Shown piece by piece: positions 35,860 to 48,300 of a DNA stretch of 64,000 nt; position 1 is the first letter of the stretch; each line of letters opens with the position of its first letter. The notes under the pieces are model-generated. The model had not been told where the DNA came from, did not search any database, and saw only the letters and a program-made list of their open reading frames with translations. Where the stretch lies: positions 27,451,832 to 27,515,831 of the forward strand of contig NC_091944.1 in NCBI RefSeq assembly GCF_041260155.1. The letters run 5' to 3'. The position numbers and the translations under genes were made by a program. The DNA is from Ptychodera flava (taxonomy: Eukaryota; Hemichordata; Enteropneusta; Ptychoderidae).

Positions 35860-36980
35860 TGTATGTATGTATGCGTTTACCCTCCGATCATATCGCGAAC
35901 AGGACGTATGTATGTATGTATGTATGTATGTATGTATGTATGTATGTATGTATGTATGTATGTATGTATGTATGTATGTATGTATGTATGTATGTTGTAT
36001 GTATGTATGTGTGTGTGTGTGTGTGTGTGCGTGTGTGTGTATGTATGTATGTATGTATGTATGTATGTATGTATGTATGTATGTATGTATGTATGTATGT
36101 ATGTATGTATGTATGTATGTATGTATGTATGTATGTATGTATGTATGTATGTATGTATGTATGTATGTATGTATGTATGTGTGTATGTATGTATGTATGA
36201 ATATTTGTATGTATGTTTGTATGTATGTATGTATGTATGTATGTATGTATGTATGTATGTATGTATGAGTGTATGTATGTATGTATATATGTATGAATAT
36301 TGTATGTATGTATGTATGTATGTATGTATGTATGTATGTATGTATGCGTTTACCTCGATCATATCGCGAACAGGATGTATGTATGTATGTATGTATGTAT
36401 GTATGTATGTATGTATGTATGTATGTATGTATGTATGTATGTATGTATGTATGTATGTATGTATGTATGTATGTATGTATGTATGTATGTGCGTGCGTGT
36501 ATGTATGTGTGTATGGATGGATGGATGGATCGATGTATATATGTATCGATGCATCGATGTATGTATCGATATCTGTCTGTCTGTATGCCTGCTTGTCTTT
36601 TTATGTGTGTGCATTGATATGTACGTGTTAGCATGAATGTATTCATGCTTGCTCGCATGTCTTCATGAGTGTATGTATGTAATGTTTGTTCCAGCTAACT
36701 TATTATTTCATCTTGAACATTAATTAATGTCGTCATTTCATTCTTTCTTCTCGGGATAGGTTGGATACGCGACACGTCAAAAAGTTACGATGGATATTTC
36801 TGGTTAGCAGGAATTGCTGAATTAATTGCCGCTGTGTTAGGTGCTATTTTACCAATAGTGGACCGAATTGGCAGAAGAGGATGTTGTGAAAGAAAACAAT
36901 TAGAATCAGAAGGTTCTGGCACAGACATGAAGATGGCACCCGACCCCACAAGTGAAGTCGATGATAAAATGGCTTTATAA
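31268..36980 (+). CDS. SLC16/MCT-like transporter C (six coding exons)
   Basis: Exons are 31268-31445, 31973-32158, 33087-33646, 33991-34195, 34862-35026 and 36760-36980. All junctions are GT-AG and the phases are 1,1,0,1,1. The product is 504 residues, or 496 if the in-frame ATG at 31292 is used, which matches the start of copy D better. Before the first ATG a four-codon upstream ORF starts at 31260. The 12-TM MCT fold shows PPEGGWGW before TM1, YFNKRF...GLALAGTGAG between TM4 and TM5, a charged 70-residue loop with KRRRNH before TM7, and a TM8 stretch [12 protein letters not shown]. Gln333 and Arg337 occupy the places of the MCT1 Asp/Arg pair. The C-tail is acidic and polar. It is the closest relative of copy D: exon 4 differs by about five of 69 residues. 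Nothing is broken, so it is probably functional; the substrate is unknown. Confidence 0.9.
34714..34765. repeat. Short fold-back in intron 4 of copy C
   Basis: GAAAGGGGGATTTGGTAT pairs with ATACCAAATAGCCCCTTTC around a loop of about 12 nt. It may be the core of a small MITE. Confidence 0.5.
35521..36590. repeat. 1.07 kb compound microsatellite in intron 5 of copy C
   Basis: GTAT arrays are interrupted by GT runs (35581-35611, 36009-36040) and by ATATATGTATGAATAT spacers. A unique insert, GCGTTTACC..CGATCATATCG, is present twice (35872-35904, 36345-36375). The right end passes into GGAT, TCGA and CTGT units. The interruptions recur in the same order about 430-475 bp apart, so part of the tract was itself duplicated. 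ORFs of up to 309 codons here are repeat artefacts. Confidence 0.95.
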
Positions 36981-39343
36981 CAGACAATTAAATTGCTTCA
37001 GAAAGGTGGATTAAGAGCAGTATCTATATGGGTTTTATGAATCATAATATTGAATCTATCTTTCATATTTTCATTTGATCATCGGTATGGCTGTGTGAAA
37101 ATTTGGAAATGAAGCATCAATCTCTTTAATGGTAAACTTGGAACTGGCAATTTAGAGTACTTTCTTAACTTCATCAAATGCGAAATGGCCATCTTATATG
37201 AGCAATGGTGAAAACAAATGGGCCGCCGCAAGCGAAAAGGGCCCTTATGCAAGGTTACGTCATTTTCAGTAATTTGCATTTGAATAAGTGACGTTCACTG
37301 TGTGCTTTCACATGCAAATATTGTCGCCCACACTGACGGGGAAAATTGAAATATCGTCTCCTATCTCGCGTTTTCGGGAACAAAAAGCATGAAATTTAGT
37401 ACATCGTGAAAAACACAACATGCTTATGTCATTTGTTCTTAAAATTAAATTTTTTTGGCCGAAAAAACTTGGCATTACGTTCTAGCATATTTTGTTCCCG
37501 CCACTTTGTTTACGTTTTTACACGTGACCTCCGTGCTAATGAGGTCAGGGGTACCGAGCGAGAAGTTTTGATGACACTGCGTGTTGCGTAATTGTTAGCG
37601 GTTGTGAATCATGGCTTTTTCAGCACCTATTGATCCGCAGTTTAATCAAGAACTGAGAACTCTCCTTGAAGAAAGGCAAGAGGAGTTGTTTGAAACCTTC
37701 AGTCCTCCGGAGTCGAGAGCGAATTCTCAGGGTTCAACTGAAAACGTCAGCGAAGATTGCATTCGTCACGATGCTAACGACGATGAAGACGACAGTGATG
37801 AAGACGAGCGCTAACACTAACAGAAGCAGATCCGACCGAATTAGCCAGACTTTACTCTCAAACTCATCCAGAGATGGTTCACGAAGACGATCACGGTGAA
37901 GATGATGATGATGACCTGGACAAATCATCGGTGGAAGCTGTCTTTCGGACTGGCTGCGGTTGTAAGCATCAGTGCTACACTAACTTTTCTGTGGACAGGG
38001 TGTGGGAATATCGTTTAAACATGTCCGAATTCCAGAAAGACCAACTCGATGTTCTCGTCTTAGCAAAGCTAGAGCAGTGTGAAGTACAGGGTGAACCAAT
38101 CCGAGGTGGTAAACGTGAGCGACAGTTCTTTGACTACGTTTTGATGGTCATCGTACCTGTGAAAAAGTTTGGCGTTATATCCACAACTTAGGTGAGTGAT
38201 TTTTGCATGCGATTTTTTTCTGATGTACGTCACATTCTGTGCGAGCATAAGTTCAAAAAATATTGATTGATGTATGTAAATCAGATTGTTGAAATTAATT
38301 TGATAGAGATAACACAATACTAGAAAGCAACACATCGTGACAATCAGGAGAATTCCAATAAAAAACTAATCAATATTGGGGAATATTCCTCAGTCCTTTG
38401 TGCAGATTATCAAGGGTTAATGAAACAAACTCATGGGTCGCAGAAGCCATGAAATTAGGTAATTCCATACCTCTCCGGGCCTATAATTATAAATGCATGG
38501 TTATAAACTTCATCTTATTTCCAACACTGTCCCTATTGGTAACGATGGGCGTTGTTGGGGATTTTGTTAATGGGAATATTGTGTAGCTTTTTAGTACTAT
38601 CTGCCATGCATATATCTTTTTTAGTTTTATTGAAAAAAAAACCCCGGCAGCTTATTCAGTATTTGCAATAAATGTACATTCTCATGAAACCTTCATTTAA
38701 GACCTTTATTATAGCGTGTTTTTGCCATATTTCATATCACATTATGACATAATGTGATATTTTAATTGTATCTCTTTTAATATTCTAGGTGAAAAGAGGT
38801 TTAAGAATCTAAAGGCCCACTACAAAACCCATGGTGTGGTACCCAGAGATCATGGTCGTCGAGGAAAAAGGCCAGTCAATGCCTATTCATTTGAAGTGAG
38901 TACTCAATTTCAGTCAGAAATGGTGGTCCATTTGATTTCTTGGGGTTGAGGGTGTTGGATTTTTGAACAAAAATGTTATCCTGTTACAATTACAGGAAAA
39001 AATGTTCGTGCAGGCTTTGCAGATAAAGCTTCAAAATAACCTTTAAAAATTTGCTGCCTAAGTTGGTGAAAAATGTTACCATGCCCATTTCCTATGCCCC
39101 TCAAAATCAAATGGGTCACTCCTTATATAGTTCTTGTAATCATTTAACCCATTCAACCCTTTTCCCTGTGTGGAGGTACAGTTTTAACAAAAAATGGGCT
39201 GGACCAAACCATGGTAGTGAAAGGGTCTAATGTCTATTTGTATCAGCTATTGTACAAACAACTAGTTAACATGGTTCTAATAAAAAATTCCCTGTTACAG
39301 AGATGTGAGCAACACAGCTGGTACTGGGGTGTGCTCTTTTAGC

Positions 39344-39750
39344 CACAGGGAACCCAGACTGTGTTGTTGTTGTTGTTGTTGTTGTTGTTGTGTGTATTGT
39401 TGTTATGTTTATTAGTCTTGTTGTTGACCAATAAAATTCAACGAACATAACTTGTGATGTTGTTAATGTTTCAAACGTAACGTAGATGTCATAAGAAACA
39501 CTACAAGGACACTATCATTTCTTGGCCTGATACAACTCTCTGCTAACGTACACTCTCTTCATGTACGTTAGCAGAGAGTTGTATCAGGCCAAGAAATGTA
39601 GTGTTTCTCATGACATCTACGTTACGTTTGAGCATTAACAACAACACAACAGTTTGTTGTTTTGAATTTTATTGGTCAACAACAACCAAAACGACTAATA
39701 AACATAAACAACAATAAAACAACAACAACCAGATGTCTGTGTTCCCTATG
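39344..39750. mobile_element. 400-bp palindrome nested in the transposon intron
   Basis: CACAGGGAACCCAGAC at 39344 pairs with the sequence ending CTGTGTTCCCTATG at 39750. A GTT-rich run on the left pairs with an AAC-rich run on the right. The centre is nearly perfect over about 70 nt per side (CTGCTAACGTACACTCTCTT around 39555). It is a fold-back element inserted in the intron, or an intron hairpin of the transposon itself. Confidence 0.75.
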
Positions 39751-39846
39751 TTTTACCTAGCATAAGGCTGCTGGCACATCCTCAGTAGTACTCTAGGCTG
39801 TGAGCATCCTAGTACTAGTTTCTGAAGGTCACCTGTGTAAGTTGGT

Positions 39847-40095
39847 AAATTCCTATCAATTTCCTTGCAATGTTCCCATTTTCCTAGGGAAACACTGAGG
39901 AACTTTGATCAGTGCCTTTGTTGTCTTCCTTAATCTCCCTATATTTCCTTTCTGTATGGACTGAGAAGTCTGTATGGAGATTTGATATACCGGTGAGCAA
40001 AACACAGCAGGGGCTGGTCAATGAAAACACTGATCAAAGTTCCTAAACATTTTCCTAGGAATATCAGAACATTGCCAACAATATTAATAGGAATA
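39847..40095. mobile_element. Second fold-back in the transposon intron
   Basis: GGAACTTTGATCAGTG (39899-39914) pairs with CACTGATCAAAGTTCC (40027-40042). The arms extend outward through TTTCCTAGG and GCAATGTTC to TTCCTAT(C/T)AAT. It is about 250 bp overall, without an ORF. Confidence 0.7.
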
Positions 40096-42197
40096 TGAAA
40101 TTTTGTATGAGCTCTAAGCTTTCATTAGGCTGTATTTTGAGTTTTGGTGTAAGTCATGGATTATTGGCAAAATCATATACTTACCTTGTTTTAAACTAAT
40201 TTTGAACCTCGACATGTTGCTGATACTTGTATGTTTGTACTGCTAAAACCACAAGCTGGCTTGTTTTATGAAGAATTAGGTCTAAACCAAATCTTTGTGA
40301 AGGGTAGCTTAACATATGGTCGTTTTAATCCATTTTAATGATTAATTTTTTTTTCCCATACAGGTAGTGCAAGATGCTGTTAAATTTCTGTTGAGGTATG
40401 CAGATGACAATGGTCTACCAATGCCAGCTGCTCCTCATGGTAGAGATGGACGGCCTCCGGTTTATCTGCCATCTGTGACACCAAGGCTGATGTGTACAAG
40501 AAGTACGTGAATGCCTGCAAGGTTTGTCAGCCAGCAAAGCAGTCTGTGGGGGAGAGACAACTTTCAGAAATATCTGGAAGTTGTGTGTACCTCATATCCA
40601 GCGAATGGAACCACGCACAGATGTATGCGCCAAATGTGAACACTTTCGAAATGAAATTCAGTTTGCAACAACAGAAGAAGACAAACTCAACTCTAGTATT
40701 GCTTTTTCAGGACACATTTTGAAGGCACAAAAGGAAAGAGAATTTCTGAACTCATGCATTAAAAGGGCACAGGGTGAAGTTACAGACATTACAGTTCAAC
40801 CTCCATGTAGTCCTTGCTCACTTGATTTACACAATGTTCATTATACATTTGATTTTGCACAGAGTTTTTTGTTACCTCAGTCTCGTCAAGTTAGTCCACT
40901 TTATTTTCTTAATCCACTTCGTGTTAATTGCTTTGGTGTATGTAATGATAGTCTCAATCTCAAATGAATTATTTGTTTGATGAGTCTCAGACCATTGGCA
41001 TTGATAACAGGAAGTGCCATGGTGCTAATAATGTAGTCAGCATGCTTCATAATTATTTTGATGAGCATGGATTGGGTGAAAAGGGGTTGTCATTGTCATG
41101 CTGATAACTGTGCGGGTCAGAATAAAAACAAAACTGTTATCCATTATTTTTGTTACCGTACAAGCACTGGGTTACATGATGAAATTAATTATCATTTTCT
41201 TGAACCAGGTCACACGAAGTGTATTTGTGATGCCTGCTTCGGTAAGATACGGCAGGTGTATCGTAGAAGCGATGTTGACACAGTTTCACAGTTGGCAGAC
41301 ATTGTGTCAAAAAGTTCACGAGTGAACAAGGTGAAGTGTTATGGTAGTCAGAATTCTGCACGTAATTTTCAATGGTTTCAATGGGATACTTTTTTTTCTA
41401 CATTTCTCAAACCTTTAAAGGGAATTCGTTATTATCATCATTTTAGATTCACCAAGGATGATCCTGGTGCTGTTTATGTCAGAAAGATTGTTACTGATGA
41501 TGAACTCCGTGTCAATCTTGTCAAACGCAATGTAACATGGCCTCCATCACCGCAGATGAAACCCTCTTCATTGCCACCTGGTGGTTTAAGTTTAGCCAGA
41601 TGGAGTGAGTTAAATAAGGATATCATTCCTTTTGTCAGACAGCCATATAGACATGTATTTTGTCCTGAAGAGTAAATAATGGAAAGTTGCATTGGATACT
41701 CTTGCACTTGTATTTTCATGAAAATAGTTACATAATGATGTAAATATTCTGTATACAGCAAATATTTCTCAAAAAAGTGATGTAAACAATGAGATGATGC
41801 AGTGAATGTATACATGTATATAGCAATCCTAGTGTTTAACATGATGAGAATTCTGACACTGCAGGTTACCACGGCAACAGTTATGTTTTTGATGTCATCA
41901 TGTGAGTGTCATTTTCTAAACGAACAGGACATCCTACGTTGTGTAGTACAAGAAGGTGTTATTGCCTGTGGTGTTCAATAAAATCTATTTTTAATTTAAA
42001 TGGCATCATTTTGTATGCTTCCCACCCCTGTAATATAATGGAATGACCGACCCTACTTGTGAAAGAATGTGTTATGAAGTCCAAACCTGTAACCAACAAA
42101 AATCTTTCATGTTATTGAAAAGAGATACAATGTTTTAACTTTTCAAATCTTTTCATTGAAAGCGGAAAACCATCGAAAATGCGTTTCTTGATCTGTA

Positions 42198-42210
42198 AGG
42201 TCAAAGGTCA
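42198..42210. promoter_or_regulatory. Single DR1-type motif near the right end of the transposon
   Basis: AGGTCAAAGGTCA, the same 13-mer as in the 225-bp units at 24980-25960. One occurrence could be chance. Confidence 0.3.
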
Positions 42211-42367
42211 CATGCCACATTCAATGGGCTGTAAATGGCATTTCAAAGTGTGGGTTCACAATATGGAGCACATGTATGAGAAGAGCAGCACAAGAACTAT
42301 CAAAAAACGACAAAAAATAAAAATCGTCAAATCCTTGCATAAGGGCCCTTTTCGCTTGCGGCGGCCC

Positions 42368-42989
42368 ATATGTATTAGGACGCTATCTCTGGGCAAAGTT
42401 TCAGAAACAGGAGAAGTGTACATCATCATTCGGACCACATCTATCAGTATCGATCATTTACAATTATCAGCAGCATGCACTGCAAGAAGAAATAAACGAC
42501 CCATTCTTGTTGATGGTAAAATTATATACGTCTTTGTCTATTGTTTGCAATCAGAATACTTAGCTCATGAAAGAGACGACCTCTGCGCCATTTAAACATC
42601 CAGTAATTTTGGGGATTTGAACTCTCACCTCGAGAAATCATTGTAAATTGCGCACTGTTTTTAATTCTTTTGGAGCTGGTAGTTGACAAGTCATGGCAAA
42701 GTCGGCTCTAATTATATAACGTCTCAGGCATACAAAAAGCCTAAAGCAATGCTGCGTAGGTTTATTGTAGCTATATGAAGATGCATCATTTTCATTTTAG
42801 TTCTTTTCGACGAGAGAAAATTGACTTCAATAGCGATAAATATCCATTTAGAGTTTTTTCTTCTCGTCGAGAATCTCTGCCTCTCGCATCCTTGTTATGG
42901 TGGTATATTATCTGTTCTTTATAGAAAAGTAGCGTTCATTACTGTTCACACTCAACACTATAGAATCACATAACTGCTGCGCGGGTCAA
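42368..42989. other. Upstream flank of copy D, homologous to 23760-24150
   Basis: It shares TTGATGGTA, GCTCATGAAA, GCGCCATTTAAA, GACGAGAGAAA and TATAGAAAAGTAG-like blocks in order with the flank of copy C. It marks the duplicated unit. No gene. Confidence 0.5.
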
Positions 42990-43230
42990 AAGTCTAAGGG
43001 GTGACCCCGGAAATCAGGTCACGCTTTTTATGTCACGAATCACATTCTCTCCACCACACAAGAATGAAGTGACTGTGCTCAAAAGAATAGCAGGCATGCA
43101 TAGGCTGCTACTTGCAGAACCCCACTGTTGAAATGACAAATCGTTATGTCATCAAAACATTTTGGAAGGATTGAAGTCATTATAACGGCTGCAGCTGTTT
43201 CATTATGTGATCTGCTCACTGACAGTTACG
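42990..43230 (+). other. Probable leader segment of copy D
   Basis: Counterpart of 26570-26835 (copy C) and, more weakly, 12000-12379 (copy B). It ends GACAGTTACG before GTATGTAT. Being kept in three duplicated units while the surrounding DNA drifts argues for a promoter or first-exon role. Confidence 0.5.
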
Positions 43231-43407
43231 GTATGTATACATACATTCTCTCCGAGCTAAGAAAAATGGCATTCTTAAAACAATACATTAGAGCTGAGTA
43301 GATGGGGTCTTTCAAAGCAGCGAGCCAGTAACGCTATCTACGCTTCATTTTTCATCCAAGCGAGCTCTGGGACCGAACCACTTCCCTAAGGCTGTCTATG
43401 TTAACAG

Positions 43408-43431
43408 GAATCAGGACGAGAATGTTATCGG
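43408..43431 (+). other. Conserved block D2, possible untranslated micro-exon of copy D
   Basis: Bounded by TTAACAG and GTAGGTTG. It is almost identical to 27000-27024. Confidence 0.35.
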
Positions 43432-43443
43432 GTAGGTTGACCT

Positions 43444-45347
43444 TTAATGGTCGTCTGTTTCCTTTTATGGCGTTAGCAAACGTACATAGCTTAGATAACC
43501 TTCCTATTTCACCTATGGGACTCCCTATTGTGAAAACAACATACTGCTGCTGTTTCATTATAAAATAACATGAGTTGAATGCCATACTTCGGTTCTAGAA
43601 TGCCATTAGGCTTGAAATGTTTATGTACGCCCATGCACAGGGTCCAGCTAGCACTACGTATACATGACTTTATTAATATTCTCAAACAAGTATTATATAC
43701 CTTTAACTCCAGCTTGAACTGTGTCAGTGTGTGCCTATTGCCCCTCACAATTTAAGGAAACAAACAAATCTGTCATTTTGAAACATAAGCTTAATCACCT
43801 CCCAATGTCACGGTTACCGATCACCAACGTGGAGGATTATCGACCCGCCTGAACAACTCATTAGCAGGTCATATCGTTTAATATACAACAAATATTGCTT
43901 TCGCCCTTATCATTTCTAGCGGCATATTTATTGATTAAAGTATATTCCAATCATTAAATCACAGATGATCGATTTTGCAATGTGGCGAACAATTGCTGCA
44001 TGGATTTACTATATAGGCGCATTCTTTGCGTGCGAATTGTGGTAAAGCTGCACTCTCTGACAAGCTTATTAATGCCCTGAAAGTCACATTGCAATTTGTC
44101 TTATATTTACCGCATAGCAGCTTACCATAGCAATTCGGCTACATTTATATTGAATGCTTTCGTGTCTGAGTGGACTCTGTATATTCTGTATGCAAATTGT
44201 ATAAGTTGGAAATACATGTCGAGCTTGATGCAAAACGCGGATCCTGGAGCAGACCAATCACATTAGAGTTAAATAGACCAATCAGGTTACATTACGTAGT
44301 CACTTGGAGACCGATCAGAGCGAAGCTGTAATCTTTGTAGTAATTTTCTCATGTTGTTTGGCTACGATATTCCCGCCTGACGGGCGCTATAGTTTTAGAG
44401 AATTAAGTCTCAACTTTGGGGAATTCAGAATACCAGTGTTCTGTTTGTCGTTTTTCTACGCGATAAAACCTCAAGTGTTTTATATGCTTTACTGCTACCG
44501 CCGGTGTCCGAGACTCGTGACTGCCATCAAAGAACCTGCTTCAACACTCCCCACAGATGTTGCCACTGAATTATCAAGTTCTCACATCATCATGTCGAAG
44601 TGTATAATCACCGTGCCGGAGTGCGTGATTATTTCATCATTAAATTGCAAAACTTTAAATTCGCAATTCAGTATATATCGCCATGTCAACGTGCTAAAAT
44701 GCCATCCTAACACAGATGTAAGCGTATGGCATTCAAATATTGCAGTATTTCGTTTTGAAACTGTAGTTATTTCATTTTCACAAGTACTATCTAAAAATTA
44801 TTTTTGCAGACATCTCTGAAAATTAAATACAAATAAATGACAAAATCTTTTATTTCAGGAGCGTTTTAAATAATAATAAATTAAAGTACGGAACCTATTC
44901 TACCTGCAATTATCTACTTCTGTAGTTGTCTAGGAGGGAGTCATTTCGCAAAGTCCTGTTTTTCAACTCTCATGCTCACCCCTTTGAGTTTCTCAGGACC
45001 ACTGCCAGTCTGCCTGAATGTCACAGTTACTGTGTCTGTCAGTTTGCGCGATATCAGTCCAGCAGTTTCATGACAATGACATTTCATTAACATATTTAAT
45101 GAATTTTCGCGTTAATCTTAAAGGACTCGACCAGAGTTGTCGAAACTTGCTTCATAGATTTATTGTTCATTAATACGACGGTTGTGAAAGAATGCATAAT
45201 TTACACGTCAGCTAATTAGTAATTTGCATTATTAACTTACAGTGGTTACATGTTATCGTTGTTGGCAAATTTAAGTGAAGTAAAGTATGTAATTAGGTTA
45301 TGCTGACTCACTTATACTGCCGTTAACATGAAATGTTATATTTTCAG
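43444..45347. other. Inferred leader intron of copy D; no gene seen
   Basis: An open frame of 171 codons (44304-44819) starts only with TTG and has no counterpart in the other units. The stretch ends in the acceptor TATTTTCAG (45339-45347), in the same place as in copies B and C. Confidence 0.35.
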
Positions 45348-45381
45348 TCATAAAAAAGTTACAAGCATTCGCTCGCCGAAA

Positions 45382-48300
45382 ATGACGTCACTAGATCCTC
45401 CAGAGGGTGGATGGGGATGGGTTATTGTCATTGCAGCATTCACCGGATTTCTGATCAGTGCTGGCAGCTTGAATTCATTCGGTGTACTCTATGTTGCATT
45501 TTTAGATGCGTTTGGTGAATCAAACACGGCAACAGGTAAGTGCCAAAACAAGATTTCTCTTGGTGTCACAGCTTAGGCGTATTTTGTTACAGACAAGACT
45601 GTAGAGGTCGGAGTTCAAAACAAGAGTTCAGTGTCCTATGTTGGTTGTGGCCCTTGTAGGTCAAGAGTGTCGTGACATAGAAAGACTATATAGGGCATAA
45701 CACTACCAACATTCTCTCAAAATACAGGGGACAATTGTTTTAATTGTGTGAAAATTATAGATAAGCGCCTTTCTGTTGAAGACTCTGACCTGATTACAAG
45801 ACAATAAATAAATTAAAAATAAGAAGGATATGAAACGGAATAAGCGCGGATGTAACCGGACATTTTGGTAGAGCAAGTTTAAGTAATGTAATATATACTC
45901 TATAATTGTTGTTTGCTTCGTGGTTATTTGCAAGATTATTTCATCTTCATCGTGTAATGCTCTACGTCAAATATGTACCATCCACCTTTGGTTTTTCTCT
46001 TAGTTATATAGATAGCACAAATCACAAAAAATATCCAAAGGCCATTGTATCATCTTGGTCCAATAATCACTGTTACTTCTTGCAGCATGGATAAACGGAA
46101 TATTCAACATCTTCTTTGCGCTATCCGCAAACTATGGTGTCGCTCTTTCTAAAAGATTTGGTCATAGGAAAACTGTGATGGCTGCAGGAGTGTTGGCGTC
46201 AATTGGAATTTCCATAAGTGCTTTCACGACGAGGTTAAATCACTTGTTTATTACCTATGGAATCCTGACGGGTAAGGTTGCATTTCGTCGGCTGGCGTAC
46301 AAAGCGTCAAAACAATTTGTTGAATGCAAGAACCGTTGAGGACTTTGCAGAGTAAAACTACTTGACATGCATACTAAACATTTTTGCCTATATTTACTGA
46401 CAGTGTTAAGCTTATCATTATTTGATATGATTAATGAAGCAATATCCTCGCCGCAAGCTGGTATACACGAGATCTTGGTACAATGCGCAACATATGGCAA
46501 GAACCGCCGGGCAAGTGATTTATGTAGATTTTGATAAGAATGTGTTTTAATTACCCATGGTCCCTAGAGAAAACCTCAACGACCGGAAGTCTCTATGTTT
46601 CTACATATTATTGTTCAAATTCAGCTGCAAAACACCGTTCAGAATTGCTTTTTAATGCTTGTCTTTCTGAAACCTGTCAGCACTGTAAACAACCGACGCC
46701 CTACATGGACAGCGATCTATCCTATTGGAGGGGTTGGGCTTTGAGATTAAATACAGTGATTTTCGTTTGCTGTAAGATGTTTTAAGTATGTAAAATCCCT
46801 AAAGAGAAATTAACCTTAATATGTTGTAATCTGGAGCTACATTTGAGTTTTCGATGAGCATATTCAGTATTCGATGAACATATTTTGCACATTCATAACA
46901 GACATTAATGTAATCTTTATCGATGCATGATTTTTGTAAAAATTATAATTGAGTAATACTAACTGTATCTGTGTCAACGCTACGCAAATTACACATCAGT
47001 AAAGGAAACGCAATTTTTAGCAAAATTATGTCACTCTGCTTGAAATTATGCGGATAGAAATGACTTAGTAACTTTTATGCCGAACTGGCCATTTCTTGAT
47101 TTCAATCTTTTACCAATACATCTGAAATATCACCAAGGTTATTTACATGTAAGGGCTTCAGGTTTATTTTTGGTTTCTCTTAGCACGAATAGGAACCCAC
47201 ATCAATCGTGTGATATGCAATTATACATCATGGGACTTTACTCAAAATAAAATAACACGTAGAACAGCAAATGGCGCCTCAATGCGTTGATAGTCATTCT
47301 TTCGATGTGTTTCTTTTTTATACACAGGAATTGGACTAGGCCTGACATACGTGGTATACATTGAAATAGTAAGTTTGTACTTCAATAGACGTTTCAAAGT
47401 TGCGATTGGATTAGCCATGGCAGGAACCGGTGCTGGGCAGTTATTTTTCAGCATTGTGACTCAGACACTGGTTGACCGCTATGGCTGGAGAGGGGCCTTG
47501 ATTATTTTATCCGGGATAGTGTCACACGTGTGTGTAGTTGGCGCCCTCCTGCGACCTTTAAGAGTCGAAAATTACAGTGACAAGCACAGCAAAGGGAGAA
47601 GGAGTCCCAAGGCACGAATGGCAGAAGAACATGAGTACAGGAATAATAATACAGATGAAAAGACGACACCATTGAGACCTTGTGAGCTTACGGGATCATG
47701 TGAATCGCGAGGCAGAAAAAAGTACGCCATAACTTCGACGTCAAACGGAACTTGCCCTGGCAATTTCAAGTCATGCTTGTTCGCAGTGTACGACTTCTCA
47801 TTATTCAAGAATCCGACTTTCGTAGTGTTATTACTCATTATTGTTGGACAGACCAGTGGAATTGTTGCGAGTAGCGTGCACAGTGTAAGTAATGTACCTT
47901 GTTAGATTTTATCGAACACAACATTTTACCCTGAATATTACATAGAACAGAGAATTTAAAAACATCTGCTTGACACGTATATCGATGACTTGCCACCAAA
48001 CTCGAAGTCACCCAATTAAACTTTGGAACATTTTATTAATCCATCAAATTTTTTGATATAGTTGTTTCTTCCTTTGTTGTAGCTCTAGAACTCTAGCGTT
48101 GTACAACAATTCTAACCTCAGTCGCACGAAATGTGATAGAAAGGCTTAACAACTGTAGCGAATTAAATGCGGCACGTTGAATCTGCCCTCTGTAAATGTC
48201 AACAGTAAATTTACACAGCCTACTAAATTATACGATATTGTTCAAGGCACGGTATACCATTTATGGACAATTGATTTTTTCCTTAGGTGAAACGAGCACG

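Larger units (their letters stand above)
37611..41675 (+). pseudogene. Decayed transposase-like gene of the TIR element
   Basis: Three exons are inferred: about 37611-38191, 38789-38895 and 40364-41675, with proper GT-AG borders. Exon 1 has an acidic region (DEDDSDEDE, HGEDDDDDLD) and a Cys cluster (GCGCKHQC). Exon 2 has GVVPRDHGRRGKRP. Exon 3 has HADNCAGQNKNKTVIHYF (about 41094-41147), GHTKCICDACFGKIRQVYRR and RYYHHFRF. The ADN and GHTK...D..FG blocks fit an RNase H-like DDE-type nuclease; I believe this corresponds to the DUF7869-type family. The reading frame is interrupted about six times, mostly by single-base indels (examples near 37805, 38140, 40475, 40545, 40965 and 41090), several of them in homopolymers. 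This copy should not make a full protein. Confidence 0.7.
37220..42367 (+). mobile_element. 5.1 kb TIR DNA transposon between copies C and D
   Basis: Perfect 35-bp terminal inverted repeats lie at 37220-37254 and 42333-42367 (GGGCCGCCGCAAGCGAAAAG onward). AT flanks both ends (37218-37219, 42368-42369), perhaps a 2-bp target duplication. Inside is a three-exon transposase-like gene on the plus strand (37611-41675) and an AATAAA at 41977-41982. The large second intron holds two further palindromes. The element lies between the end of copy C and the leader of copy D. I cannot name the superfamily; the ADNCAGQNKN type of protein is common in aquatic invertebrate genomes. Confidence 0.85.

Noticed and set aside
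35707-36636. ORFs of up to 309 codons made of Met-Tyr-Val-Cys or His-Thr-Tyr-Ile repeats (also at 10020-10500, 16960-17500, 23280-23657, 50578-51012)
   Set aside because: They are translations of ATGT/ACAT microsatellites, open in several frames on both strands, and lie in introns or spacers.
37800-41100. Programmed frameshifting in the transposase gene
   Set aside because: There are about six shifts in both directions and no slippery-site pattern; decay or indel errors explain it better.
44304-44819. 171-codon open frame upstream of copy D
   Set aside because: It starts only with TTG, has no recognisable domain, and is not kept in the homologous stretch of the other units.
45328-45384. Longer N-terminus for copy D starting at 45328
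   Set aside because: An acceptor (TATTTTCAG, ending 45347) in the same place as in B and C removes this ATG; the paralogues start near 45382.
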